A stretch of 64,000 bases of DNA from a bacterium (GCA_018266105.1 JAFEBA010000056.1:1553-65552), one strand, 5' to 3'; shown: positions 19,213-27,367, counted from the stretch's first letter. Made by a program: numbers and translations. The notes: generated by a model from the sequence alone, not told the origin.

Positions 19213-20333
19213 GCATCGACCTCGGAAAACAATTCGCGAACCAGTCCGCGAGCATCTTCATCCAGGTTCTCGCCGACCGCCTGATGATAAAACTGCTCAA
19301 AACTGCTGATGGGGTCCTGAGTCGGACGCGCCTGGAAGGTCCGACCAATTTCAGGCCTTTCGATCCGCCAGACGTTCGGATAGAGGCTGCGCAAGCGCAC
19401 AATCAGGTCAGACGAGAGCAAATCACTATCCTGACTTAACTCCAGGACCACCAGGTCCTGAGGATCCAGTGGGAAGGTGGGTCCCAATAATAACCTCTCC
19501 AGGCTGCCGCTAAATTTGTAGAAGTGGCGTCTGGGCGGCAGTGGCACCAGTTCGCTGTGGCAATTGCCTTGCGAATCCATTTCCATCTTGACCACACCTC
19601 GAGTTAAGGGCGTGGTCTCAAAATGGAAGGCGAAGGGGCTGCCGCTGTAACAGACGTTCTCAAATTGCTGATACTCGTGCAGGTAGCCCAGAGCCGCGTA
19701 GTTGATTCCCTCAAAGGCGCTGACCGGGACAGTGGACTCTTCAGCCCCTTCGAAGGTGCGCTCCTCACCACAGCGCCGTCCACCTTCCACCCATAGATAG
19801 CCGGCCACCACTCCACGTACGGCTCGACGACGCAGGCGCCGAAAGCGCGTCAGGTGCTCCATGATCACATTGCCGGCCTTACCGTGGGTGGGCACATTGC
19901 GCGTCCGGAAGTGCCGATCCACATCGGCCGCGCGCAAGAAGGGCACCACGTTGATATGGACCGGTCCGTCAGCGTCCTCCAGCATGATGGGCGAAAGCGC
20001 CTGCTCCAGGTTGCTAACCACCTGAAGCTGACGACGCTCGAACAGCCATGCCCCAAAATTGAGCCGACTGACTCCGTCCTGCTGCCCCGGCGCCAGAATG
20101 ACCCGAACCTTGCACTCCAGCAGCAAGCGCTGGAGCACGTGATCGAGAAGATTCAGGGCCTCTTCGCTGGGCGTGGAGCGTTCGAACAGGTCGCCCAAAA
20201 TAATCACCAGGTCGGGATGAAAGTCGTGGGTCAGCTCGATCAGCTGCTCGCCGAAAGCGGCCTGATCCTCCAGCAGCGAAAGCCCCAGAAGGCTTCGCCC
20301 CAAATGCCAGTCCGATGTGTGCAACAGCCGCAT
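19209..20333 (-). CDS. sbcD: SbcD-like subunit with altered nuclease motifs
   Basis: 374 residues, aligning along its length with SbcD/Mre11 (RLLHTSDWHLG; NYAALGYLHEYQ; VCYSGSPFAF). Motif I is intact (Asp8, His10). Motif II is GDLFE (47-51) instead of GDxxD. Motif III is GQQD (83-86) instead of GNHD. The motif IV His is Tyr179 (GYLWV), and motif V GHxH reads GYLH (216-219). Metal-binding Asn and His residues and the catalytic His are therefore gone. I infer a weak or absent nuclease and perhaps a structural role for SbcC. No strong ribosome site precedes the ATG. It lies 38 bp downstream of hipA. Confidence 0.88.
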   Translation of the reverse strand: MRLLHTSDWHLGRSLLGLSLLEDQAAFGEQLIELTHDFHPDLVIILGDLFERSTPSEEALNLLDHVLQRLLLECKVRVILAPGQQDGVSRLNFGAWLFERRQLQVVSNLEQALSPIMLEDADGPVHINVVPFLRAADVDRHFRTRNVPTHGKAGNVIMEHLTRFRRLRRRAVRGVVAGYLWVEGGRRCGEERTFEGAEESTVPVSAFEGINYAALGYLHEYQQFENVCYSGSPFAFHFETTPLTRGVVKMEMDSQGNCHSELVPLPPRRHFYKFSGSLERLLLGPTFPLDPQDLVVLELSQDSDLLSSDLIVRLRSLYPNVWRIERPEIGRTFQARPTQDPISSFEQFYHQAVGENLDEDARGLVRELFSEVDA

Positions 20334-20371
20334 GGGAATCGGTTCTACGCTGGCCGCGGATTTCTGTTCAA

Positions 20372-21565
20372 CTAAAGGGAAAGTCTCTGAGCGGCCTGCT
20401 GCAACCCTTGCAGAATCGGGTCAGCCACCGTAAATCCCGGCGGCAACTGCGCTCGCACGCTCTCGATAACTTCCGGAGTCTGCTCCACCAACTGGCGAAT
20501 GATCCCGGGCAACTGATTCTGCAGGCGACTCTGGCGGGCCGTGGCCAGCCAGTGCTTACGCTCGATTCGCTCCCACTGGTGCTCTCCTCCCACCGCCATG
20601 GCCATGCGGCCAGGTTCCGGATAGCTGGAAACGACATCGTAGCAGGGGGCCAGGTGGAACCGTCCGGCCGCCTCTAAAAACAGGCTAAAATTCTTGGCGT
20701 GGCCATCACACGCCCCCAGCATCCAGTAAAGAACTTGACGCCTCAGAAACTCCTCACGGTCACGCTGGCCCTGGGACGAACCCAACAGCAGATCCAGCAC
20801 CTGCTTGATGGTCACCTCGTATTTAGACTCTGCCGGGATACCCAATGCCTGGCAGAGATCCTCGACCGGCACCCTCAAAAGGCGCATGCCGTGGGCGCAC
20901 CAACGCCGATCAAATCGCTCTACCGCAAGAGCCAGCATATCTCCCAACGGCACCAGCCTGGCCCGGGCGCAGGCCACGCCGTAAGCTCGCACAATCAACT
21001 GACACAACCACTCATTCTCAGTCTGTGGCCCCAGCTTGAAGATGTGAGTGGTCGCCGTCGAGTGGGTTGGGAAGCGCCACTGCCCTTGATAGTAGAGAAG
21101 GGCAGTCTTCTCATTGGTGCCGGCCAGCGCCACCCGGAAATGCTGCTTGAGACAACGTAAGATGGGACTGCGCGGCACGACCTTGAGAAAGCGCTCAAGG
21201 TAACTGGCCTTGAGCGGCACCCCCGAGACCCTCGGCTGGCCACGCTGAACTCCTTCAGGATAAAGCTGCAGCGCTCCGGCACAGTCACGCCCCAGTTCAG
21301 CCAGGATATCTCCAGCCGCCGACCCGGTATTGAGCCGGGCCGCCAGCCGACTTCTCAAGGCCGGCAACTCGGGCAACAGGTTATCAAAAAATGAGCTGAC
21401 CACCTGACCGCGATAGGGTCTGGACCGGGTGGGCATGGAGAGCGAGAGGGGCCGGCGGTGGCGAGCCTCCAGCCAGTGCTCATCATAAGTGAACTGGTCG
21501 AGAGTACGCTGGCCGAATTGCCAGACCCCCACAGGCACCTCATTCATGCAGCACTGGAGCTTCAT
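20372..21565 (-). CDS. hipA: HipA-family kinase (toxin-like)
   Basis: 397 residues. HipA kinases phosphorylate targets such as glutamyl-tRNA synthetase and cause dormancy. Visible motifs are the N-terminal HipA domain (QVVSSFFDNLLPE), the ATP loop LAGTNEKTALL, HIFKLG, the catalytic loop ACDGHAKNFS (Asp287, Asn292) and the metal-binding YDVVS (Asp310). In E. coli HipA the loop is preceded by the autophosphorylated Ser150; here Ala146 takes that place. The gene abuts hipB with no gap. The ATG at 21565 is used, with Met7 as an alternative. Confidence 0.88.
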   Translation of the reverse strand: MKLQCCMNEVPVGVWQFGQRTLDQFTYDEHWLEARHRRPLSLSMPTRSRPYRGQVVSSFFDNLLPELPALRSRLAARLNTGSAAGDILAELGRDCAGALQLYPEGVQRGQPRVSGVPLKASYLERFLKVVPRSPILRCLKQHFRVALAGTNEKTALLYYQGQWRFPTHSTATTHIFKLGPQTENEWLCQLIVRAYGVACARARLVPLGDMLALAVERFDRRWCAHGMRLLRVPVEDLCQALGIPAESKYEVTIKQVLDLLLGSSQGQRDREEFLRRQVLYWMLGACDGHAKNFSLFLEAAGRFHLAPCYDVVSSYPEPGRMAMAVGGEHQWERIERKHWLATARQSRLQNQLPGIIRQLVEQTPEVIESVRAQLPPGFTVADPILQGLQQAAQRLSL

Positions 21566-21820
21566 CTACCACTCGTGCTCTTGTGTATATTTTTTTCTTT
21601 CACGCAGGACCAGTTCAAGGTCGAGGGCAGATAGAAGTTGAAAAATTCTCTCGAGCTTGGCTGAGCCAGGGCTCGTCTCCAGCGCCGAAATGGCGCTCTG
21701 GGCAAATCCTGCTCGTTGGCCAAGTTGACGCTGAGTCAAGCCGCGCTGACAGCGAACCTCCTGAAGGAGGTGACCCAACTGATTCAGGGTAACGATCGGA
21801 GACTCCACTTTCCCCCTCAT
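21566..21820 (-). CDS. hipB: HipB-like antitoxin/repressor (XRE HTH)
   Basis: 84 residues. The XRE helix-turn-helix is clear (LGHLLQEVRCQRGLTQRQLG, FAQSAISALET). In HipBA modules this protein binds HipA and represses the operon. A TATC..GATA operator-like palindrome begins one base upstream of the ATG, which fits autorepression. An alternative GTG start at 21808 follows a GAGGGGG stretch. Confidence 0.88.
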   Translation of the reverse strand: MRGKVESPIVTLNQLGHLLQEVRCQRGLTQRQLGQRAGFAQSAISALETSPGSAKLERIFQLLSALDLELVLRERKKYTQEHEW

Positions 21821-21840
21821 ATATCAGGAATACCAGATAG
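21821..21840. promoter_or_regulatory. HipB-type operator O1
   Basis: This site fits the symmetric pattern TATCnGGnnnnCCnGATA and matches the second site at 22026-22045 at 16 of 20 positions. E. coli HipB binds TATCC-N8-GGATA sites, so the core resembles a known hip operator. Its position against the hipB start codon suggests direct repression. Confidence 0.72.
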
Positions 21841-22142
21841 CCAGTGTAGCACGCCGAGCGGTTCTTATGCGAGTGGCCTTTTTGGAACGCCATCTCACCG
21901 GAATCCGCACAAGTAAACTGGACAACTCGCCCTCTACCAGACCAAACCCCTTATTTCACGGGGCTCTCGACGATGAAAAAAACTCAAAACAAACTCAAAG
22001 CCCACCACTCCTAACCCAGACAGTAATATCTGGAAATCCAGATATCCCACCAACCTTACCATGACACATTCTTTACGCTTAAGGAGAGGATCTCCAGCGA
22101 ATCGTAGAATTGAATGAAATTCATCCCGGAGCGATAGATTTT
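21841..22142. other. Intergenic region between hipB and an exported-protein gene
   Basis: About 300 bp without a convincing gene. It is more AT-rich than its surroundings and holds the promoters of the two divergent genes and the second HipB-type operator. I see no convincing small ORF, RNA gene or terminator. Confidence 0.6.
22026..22045. promoter_or_regulatory. HipB-type operator O2 (perfect palindrome)
   Basis: Perfect nine-base arms ATATCTGGA and TCCAGATAT with two bases between. It shares TATCnGGnnnnCCnGATA with O1, about 205 bp away. Two spaced operators would allow looping or cooperative HipB binding, as in E. coli hip regulation. It lies about 100 bp upstream of the divergent exported-protein gene and may couple that gene to HipB. 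Confidence 0.72.
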
Positions 22143-23261
22143 ATGTTTTTGTCCAGCAAGAAATTTAGAAAACTCCGCCGCCGTTTGGGCCTGGCCGGAA
22201 TGGTTGTCATGGCTTCGGGCTGCGTCTACTGGGGCAGCAGCCTGGCTTGGGCCAGCAATCGCCCGAACATCTCTCGGCTGCCCGAGCAACTGCCGGAAGT
22301 GGTGGCCAGCGTAAAACCCGGGCAGGAGAACTGGCTGCCCAACTTGCAGCCCGCCCAACCGCACGACTATCTGGCCAACGGCGAAATCCACGCTCAGGAA
22401 GAGAACTGCAATCTAGCCGGACTGTATGCCGACTCCTCGGCCGAACTGGACATGCGGGGTAGCGACTGGACCTATTCTTCCCTGGAAGGTCTGCAGGCCA
22501 AGAACCAGACCTACACCAAGGATGAACCCAAGAACTATGGATACTCGGGCGACGCCCCGGTATGGATGATGGTGGACGCCAAGCGGCTTACCCCGAACCT
22601 GCCAGCCGGCATCCACCTTTCGCCTCAAGTCAGAGCCATCGAGTCTCGACTCTGGCCAGACAAGCAGCGGGGCGAGATTGTGGTGCACTTGCACGAGGGC
22701 CTTTCCATCCCCAATGACAAGAAAATCATGAACCTGGAAGAAGCCTGGAAACACCTTCCCTCAGCCCCATTGATGGGATGCTTGAGAAAGGAAGTAGCAG
22801 ACGCCATCCTGGCCAATCGCGGGCGCCTGACCAACGGCGCCGAACACTGGATTGGCGCCGCTCTCCCTACAGAACTGGATACAAGCCAGTGGAATTCGCT
22901 TTGGAACCGTGTCATGCAGGGCTGGACCCCCTCGGCCGTATGGGTCGACTTTGCCTGCTCTGGAGTCGCCTCAGCCAGAGACGTCAGCCTCTCCCACGAC
23001 GACCGAGGCAGCCTGTTCGCCGTTGGAATGGAGGCAGTGGCCGGCAGCTCCACCGTTCCCGGCGACGGGGTGGGAGCGGGGCGCTTCCAGTGGGAGAGCC
23101 GACGCGTGGAATGGGTGGCCAGCATCAGCCAGGGTCAACTGCTGATCTCCTACCACTGGATGGAATCCCCGATTGAAGGGGAGAGCAACGAAGTGGCCAC
23201 CATGAAGCCAGACCTGGAGTCGGTCTACAACATTCGACCCAACGTCATTGCCGGTCGCTAA
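22143..23261 (+). CDS. Exported protein of unknown function
   Basis: 372 residues from the ATG at 22143, which follows GGAG at a long spacing; an in-frame TTG at 22110 would add 11 residues before the basic signal-peptide start. The N-terminus is KKFRKLRRRLG then a hydrophobic core LAGMVVMASGCVYWG, a Sec signal or an uncleaved anchor. The mature part is acidic and Trp/Asn-rich with no domain I recognise. One segment (RGEIVVHLHEGLSIPNDKKI) looks like a beta-rich binding domain. It is divergent from hipBA. Confidence 0.6.
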   Translation: MFLSSKKFRKLRRRLGLAGMVVMASGCVYWGSSLAWASNRPNISRLPEQLPEVVASVKPGQENWLPNLQPAQPHDYLANGEIHAQEENCNLAGLYADSSAELDMRGSDWTYSSLEGLQAKNQTYTKDEPKNYGYSGDAPVWMMVDAKRLTPNLPAGIHLSPQVRAIESRLWPDKQRGEIVVHLHEGLSIPNDKKIMNLEEAWKHLPSAPLMGCLRKEVADAILANRGRLTNGAEHWIGAALPTELDTSQWNSLWNRVMQGWTPSAVWVDFACSGVASARDVSLSHDDRGSLFAVGMEAVAGSSTVPGDGVGAGRFQWESRRVEWVASISQGQLLISYHWMESPIEGESNEVATMKPDLESVYNIRPNVIAGR

Positions 23262-23273
23262 AAAAGAACCCGT

Positions 23274-23867
23274 TTAGCGGGACTGAAGGCCGCCCAACTC
23301 TCGCCATCGGTTGCGAGTCAACTCCATCCATACCTTCGGAGTAGGGTCAGTGGACTCCATCCAGGGTTGACGTCGATCGCGAGGGATTGTCTCAAAACCG
23401 CACTTTCGAAAGCAACGCTGAGCCCTGGCATTAAATTCGGCCGTATCCAACTCGATGCGACGAACCCCTTTGCGCTCAAACAAAAAGTAGAGAGTCAACT
23501 GCACGGCCGAGGTGCCGAAACCCTGACCCCAACTCTCCTTCTTTCCCAAAAGGATGCCAATGCGAGCATTGCGGCCCTGGTCGCCCTGAAAGAAGGCGAA
23601 GCGCACAAACCCGATCAGACGCTCCAGGGAATCACAGATGCCCAACATACTTCCACGGGCAGCATCCATTTCAGCCAGGTAGATTTTGCCCAGCTTCAAG
23701 ACTGCCTGGTCATCCTGCTCAGTGCCGAAGGCCAGCCTTAGAATCTGAGGATCTTCCAACCAGCGTCCAATCTCAATCAGATCATAGCTGCGCAGCGGTC
23801 GAATCGCCAATCGGCCATCTCGACTTCGCACCGGCCATTCAGAGGGCTTGCGCAGCAGGCTGAGCAT
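23274..23867 (-). CDS. GNAT-family N-acetyltransferase (RimJ/RimL-like)
   Basis: 197 residues. The acetyl-CoA site is GKKESWGQGFGTSAVQL, the Q-x-x-G-x-G/A type motif. Flanking segments LAIRPLRSYDLIEIGRWL and RRIELDTAEFNARAQRCFRK, followed by CGFE, are typical of the RimJ/RimL branch that acetylates protein N-termini or small molecules. The acceptor cannot be predicted. It converges on the exported-protein gene across 12 bp, with a small CCCG..CGGG stem at the junction. Confidence 0.85.
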   Translation of the reverse strand: MLSLLRKPSEWPVRSRDGRLAIRPLRSYDLIEIGRWLEDPQILRLAFGTEQDDQAVLKLGKIYLAEMDAARGSMLGICDSLERLIGFVRFAFFQGDQGRNARIGILLGKKESWGQGFGTSAVQLTLYFLFERKGVRRIELDTAEFNARAQRCFRKCGFETIPRDRRQPWMESTDPTPKVWMELTRNRWRELGGLQSR

Positions 23868-23953
23868 CCAACCTTAATTCTACAAGCAGGCTGGCGATTC
23901 TTTGTTAAGCCCAACCAGGAAGCGATTCTCTAATTACCGAACAGGGCGGCCTC

Positions 23954-24565
23954 ATGACCGAGTCTGCCGAGGTTGCCAATCAGGCAAACCAGTTGATTCT
24001 TCAGGGCAATGTCGAAGGGGCGCTGTCGCTGTTTCGGGATCACCTCAAGAACGACCCTTTCGAGCCCAAAGTGGTCGAACTGGTGGACAGCTTGCTCATG
24101 GCCCCAGATCAGGGACGCGGACTGGTCGACTTCTACCGCGATTTGCAAAAGACTTACCCCGACGATTGGCGCCTGGTCGTAAGCCTGGCCCGCGCCTACT
24201 CCAAAACGGGCAAAGACTCATTGGCGGTCGTGCAACTACAAAAACTGTTGCGCAACGAAAGCCAGCATGCGGAAGTCTGGATGGAACTGGCCACCTGCTA
24301 CAAGCGGCTGGACAAGCTGGAACTGGCCCTGAGAGCCCTGAACAGCCTGATCGATATCCAACCGGCCTACGGCCCGGCCCACCTGGCTCGCATCCGCTAC
24401 CTGGTGGAAGCCAACGATATCGCCGAAGCCGCCGCCGCCTCCATCTTTAGCCTGGAGGTTGGAGAACTCAGCCCGAGCGTGCGCGACTGGGTGGACAAAG
24501 TGAACCTGCAACTTGAGCAGGGACTGCGTCCCGAAGACGACCTGCTGTATCGCAACGTCGCCTGA
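23954..24565 (+). CDS. TPR-repeat protein
   Basis: 203 residues built of about five tetratricopeptide-like helix pairs, for example ANQLILQGNVEGALSLFRDH, WRLVVSLARAYSKTGKDSLA and VWMELATCYKRLDKLELALR. No signal peptide or enzymatic motif is visible, so a cytoplasmic protein-interaction role is likely. It is divergent from the acetyltransferase gene and ends at a strong bidirectional terminator. Confidence 0.8.
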   Translation: MTESAEVANQANQLILQGNVEGALSLFRDHLKNDPFEPKVVELVDSLLMAPDQGRGLVDFYRDLQKTYPDDWRLVVSLARAYSKTGKDSLAVVQLQKLLRNESQHAEVWMELATCYKRLDKLELALRALNSLIDIQPAYGPAHLARIRYLVEANDIAEAAAASIFSLEVGELSPSVRDWVDKVNLQLEQGLRPEDDLLYRNVA

Positions 24566-24592
24566 CACTCAGAGTTCACCACCCCTATAAAT

Positions 24593-24621
24593 AAAAGAAG
24601 CCGGACCAGCCGGCTTCTTTT
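24593..24621. terminator. Bidirectional Rho-independent terminator
   Basis: An eight-base stem GAAGCCGG / CCGGCTTC with a five-base loop has AAAA before it and TTTT after it, so it can serve both the TPR gene (plus) and the convergent DnaJ-like gene (minus). Confidence 0.85.
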
Positions 24622-24636
24622 CATGAACAGGGAAAC

Positions 24637-25263
24637 TCAGTCGCCGCTGTTGTGCAGAAGCTGAACCATCTTCTTGGCCGCGGCATCGTCGGCACCGATC
24701 TTCAAGAAACTCTGAAAGGCAACGCGAGCCTCATCCCACTGCCCGAGCTTGTAGCACATCAAAGCGAAGTTATAGGCAGCCTCTTTGTGCTTCGGGTCAA
24801 ACTTGACCGACAAACTAAACTCTTTCTTGGCCTGATCGAGAAAAGACTCATTGTCGGACATCGACAGTCCCAGAGTGAAGTGGACATCAGCCTGACGGGG
24901 ATCGGGCCCAACCGCTCCGGCCTCAGGCTTCTTCATAAACGGAGCGAGCAGCTTCTTCAGGAAGCTTTCTTGAGGCTTCTTGTGCTTCTCCGTGAAGGCT
25001 TTCTTATCTGGGGGCTTACGAGTCTTAGAGAATTTGCGCACCTGGAACTGAGGCTGCTTGTCATAAGCCTTGCGCTTATTGTTGTCACTCAGGTTATTGA
25101 AGGCCTCGACGAGCTCTTTCATCTTGTCCTCAGCCACGTTCTTATCGCCCTGATAGACGTCAGGATGATACTTCTTCGATAGGTTCCGATAAGCTTTACG
25201 AATTTCTTCGGCCGGCGCGATCGGGGGTACATCCAAAACTAAGTAATAATCTCTCGTAGCCAC
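24637..25263 (-). CDS. DnaJ-domain protein with TPR-like C-terminus
   Basis: 208 residues. Residues 1-70 form a J-domain with the essential HPD motif (KKYHPDVYQG), which stimulates DnaK ATPase. A Lys-rich linker (about 70-110) follows, then two TPR-like helix pairs (FDPKHKEAAYNFALMCYKLG). It lacks the zinc-finger and substrate domains of true DnaJ, so it is a specialised co-chaperone. The start is GTG at 25263. Confidence 0.88.
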   Translation of the reverse strand: MATRDYYLVLDVPPIAPAEEIRKAYRNLSKKYHPDVYQGDKNVAEDKMKELVEAFNNLSDNNKRKAYDKQPQFQVRKFSKTRKPPDKKAFTEKHKKPQESFLKKLLAPFMKKPEAGAVGPDPRQADVHFTLGLSMSDNESFLDQAKKEFSLSVKFDPKHKEAAYNFALMCYKLGQWDEARVAFQSFLKIGADDAAAKKMVQLLHNSGD

Positions 25264-25349
25264 TGCAGAACCTGTGCTTCAATATTTTCACAGCCGGTTT
25301 TCTGCCTTAGAGAAAGAGATCCCTCCCGGGCTTTTTTTTGTCCCGACGC

Positions 25350-25378
25350 TTGACGGCCGATCCCAAAATCATTATTAT
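25350..25378 (+). promoter_or_regulatory. Sigma-70-type promoter of the tRNA-Leu/tRNA-Gly unit
   Basis: The -35 box TTGACG (25350-25355) and -10 box TATTAT (25373-25378) are separated by exactly 17 bases. Transcription would begin around 25385, about 15 bases before tRNA-Leu. Confidence 0.75.
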
Positions 25379-25399
25379 ACCCGAGCCGGTGGACCAGCC

Positions 25400-25484
25400 G
25401 GGCGAGTGGCGAAATTGGTAGACGCGCAAGACTTAGGATCTTGTGGAGCAATCTGTGGAGGTTCGAGTCCTCTCTCGCCCACCA
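25400..25484 (+). tRNA. tRNA-Leu (UAG)
   Basis: Acceptor strands GGGCGAG / CTCGCCC pair perfectly and CCA is encoded. The anticodon stem CAAGA / TCTTG holds the loop CTTAGGA, giving anticodon UAG. The long variable arm is as expected for Leu. Confidence 0.97.
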
Positions 25485-25515
25485 ACCCTAAAATGGTCCA
25501 TAAGCAAAGTGGCAT

Positions 25516-25590
25516 GCGGGAGTAGCTCAGTGGTAGAGCATCGCCTTGCCAAGGCGAGGGTCGAGAGTTCGAACCTCTTCTCCCGCTCCA
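25516..25590 (+). tRNA. tRNA-Gly (GCC)
   Basis: Acceptor strands GCGGGAG / CTCCCGC pair, the anticodon loop TTGCCAA gives GCC, the T loop is TTCGAAC and CCA is encoded. It lies 31 bp after tRNA-Leu and is probably in the same transcript. Confidence 0.97.
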
Positions 25591-25591
25591 C

Positions 25592-25614
25592 AAAGGGCCC
25601 TATGGGCCCTTTTT
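25592..25614 (+). terminator. Terminator after the tRNA pair
   Basis: Perfect nine-base stem AAAGGGCCC / GGGCCCTTT with a TAT loop, followed by more T. It lies right after tRNA-Gly and before tig. Some read-through into tig is possible because the T-run is short. Confidence 0.8.
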
Positions 25615-25636
25615 CATTTCCTCGCTAGGAGGACCT

Positions 25637-27220
25637 ATGCAGGTCAAAGTCTCAGAATCATCCGCTTGCGAGCGCACGCTCGAGGTCACGGTGAGCACGG
25701 ACCAGGTTGAAGGTGCCTATCAAAAGGCATTTGGTCGTGCTGCCAAGCGGCTCAGATTGCCCGGATTTCGTCCCGGCAAAGTGCCCATCCCGATGGCCAA
25801 AAAATATATCTCCGACGAAGGCCTGGGCGGGGACGTGGTGGACGAGGTCGTCCCCAAGGCTTACGTGGAAGCTCTGCGCCAAGAAAAACTTGAGCCCATC
25901 TCTCAACCCAAATGGGAGCTGGTTCAGCGCGAACGGGGCAAGGCCCTGATCTTCAAAGTGTCCTTTGAGGTCAAGCCGAACGTCGAAATCGAAGGCTATA
26001 AGGGCTTCAAGCTCAAGAACGAAAAGGAAGAGATCACCGACGAAACGGTGCAGAACACGCTCGACGAACTGCGCGGCAATCAGTCTCGCATCGTTGATCT
26101 CGAGGAAGACCGCCCCCTCCAGGAGGACGATCTGGCCCTGGTCGACTATCGCTCGACCCTGGACGGAGAAACCGTGGAAGGCGGCGCCGCCACCAACTAC
26201 CTGATGGAAGTGAAGCGTGAAAACTTCATTCCTGGATTCGTGGAAAACCTGGTGGGCACCAAGAAAGGGGAAGAGAAGGAATTCGACATCACCTTCCCCG
26301 AGGACTACCCCAACTCCAAGCTGGCCGGCCAACTGGTGCACTTCCACTTCAGTCTGCACCAGATCAAGACCCGGGAATTGCCGGCAGCCGACGATGACTT
26401 TGCCAAATCGGTCTCTCCCCACCAGACCATCGAGGAACTCCGCAAGGATATCCGCGAGCGCCTGGAGGCGAACGCTGAACGCAAAGTCCGCGAACAGGTT
26501 GCCATCAAGATCATCGACAAGCTGCTAGCCCAGGTCAACACCGAAATTGTGCCCAAGTCGCTGCACCAGTACCGCACCCAGGTTGAACTTCGCCGCCGTA
26601 TCCAGCAGATCGAGCAGGCCGGGCTGACCATGGAACGCTATCTGGCCGACCGCAACGTCAATCAGCAGCAATGGGTGGGCGAATTGTCCGTGATGGGCAT
26701 GCTGGAAGCTCGGGTGGAGATTCTGCTCAACTCCCTGGCCAACAAAGAAGATCTGCAGCCGACCGAGGCCGAGATCGAAGAACTGTTGGGCGTCGAAGCT
26801 CAAAATCGCGGAATCAGCCTGGCCCAACTCAAGGCTGGCATCGACAAAGAGGGCAGCGAGCCGCTGATCCGCTATGCCCTGCTGCGAGCCAAAGTCATGG
26901 ACTTCTTGTTTGACAACGCTGAAGTAGAATTCGTCCCGGTCGGCACCGTCATTGAAGAAGATGCCGAGGAGCACAAGGACGAGAAAAAAGCCAAGGCTAA
27001 AGCCAAAGCCAAAAAGGCCGATGAAGAAAAGGCAATCGAGGAAGGCGAGGCCACCGAAGCCAAGCCGGCCAAGAAGGCCAAGGTCGAGGAGGGCGAAGCC
27101 ACCGAAGCCAAACCCGCCAAAAAAGCTAAGGAACCCAAGGCCGCCAAGCCCGAAGCGGAAGCGGACGGGGAAGAAAAGCCCAAAGCCAAGCGTACCACCA
27201 AGAAGAAGACCGAAGAGTAA
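25637..27220 (+). CDS. tig: Trigger factor, ribosome-bound chaperone and prolyl isomerase
   Basis: 527 residues. The N-terminal ribosome-binding domain has the signature LPGFRPGKVPIPMAKKY. The FKBP-type isomerase domain is at about 160-245 (VDYRSTLDGETVEGG, FIPGFVENLVGTKKGEEKEF), and the helical chaperone domain follows to about residue 440. Family members usually end near 430-450. Here an extra tail of about 85 residues is made almost only of K, A, E and P, with a tandem 15-residue repeat. AGGAGG precedes the ATG. It lies upstream of clpP and clpX, a common order. Confidence 0.95.
   Translation: MQVKVSESSACERTLEVTVSTDQVEGAYQKAFGRAAKRLRLPGFRPGKVPIPMAKKYISDEGLGGDVVDEVVPKAYVEALRQEKLEPISQPKWELVQRERGKALIFKVSFEVKPNVEIEGYKGFKLKNEKEEITDETVQNTLDELRGNQSRIVDLEEDRPLQEDDLALVDYRSTLDGETVEGGAATNYLMEVKRENFIPGFVENLVGTKKGEEKEFDITFPEDYPNSKLAGQLVHFHFSLHQIKTRELPAADDDFAKSVSPHQTIEELRKDIRERLEANAERKVREQVAIKIIDKLLAQVNTEIVPKSLHQYRTQVELRRRIQQIEQAGLTMERYLADRNVNQQQWVGELSVMGMLEARVEILLNSLANKEDLQPTEAEIEELLGVEAQNRGISLAQLKAGIDKEGSEPLIRYALLRAKVMDFLFDNAEVEFVPVGTVIEEDAEEHKDEKKAKAKAKAKKADEEKAIEEGEATEAKPAKKAKVEEGEATEAKPAKKAKEPKAAKPEAEADGEEKPKAKRTTKKKTEE
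27038..27130 (+). repeat. Tandem 48-bp coding repeat in tig
   Basis: Bases 27038-27082 and 27086-27130 encode the same 15 residues, EEGEATEAKPAKKAK, with synonymous differences and one codon between. The unit has been duplicated and has diverged at third positions, so it is not a recent copy. Confidence 0.85.
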
Positions 27221-27244
27221 GTTCGGCTCTACCTTTCGAGAATG

Positions 27245-27274
27245 GGGCGCCCGCCAAGGGCGCCCTATTCTTTT
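27245..27274 (+). terminator. Probable terminator after tig
   Basis: An eight-base stem GGGCGCCC / GGGCGCCC with loop GCCAA is followed by TATTCTTTT. The T-run is interrupted, so termination may be partial. Confidence 0.6.
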
Positions 27275-27367
27275 GAGTAGATGTTTGCACAGGGAACGTG
27301 AATTTGGCAGGGCACGCAGCGCCATGTGTGAAAGCCAGACCCCAGAATCAACCTTGAAGGATGGTCC

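Noticed and set aside
25321..25340. Possible terminator with a T-run upstream of tRNA-Leu
   Set aside because: The run of eight T lacks a convincing stem before it (CCCTCCCGGG is short and weak), and no plus-strand gene ends there.
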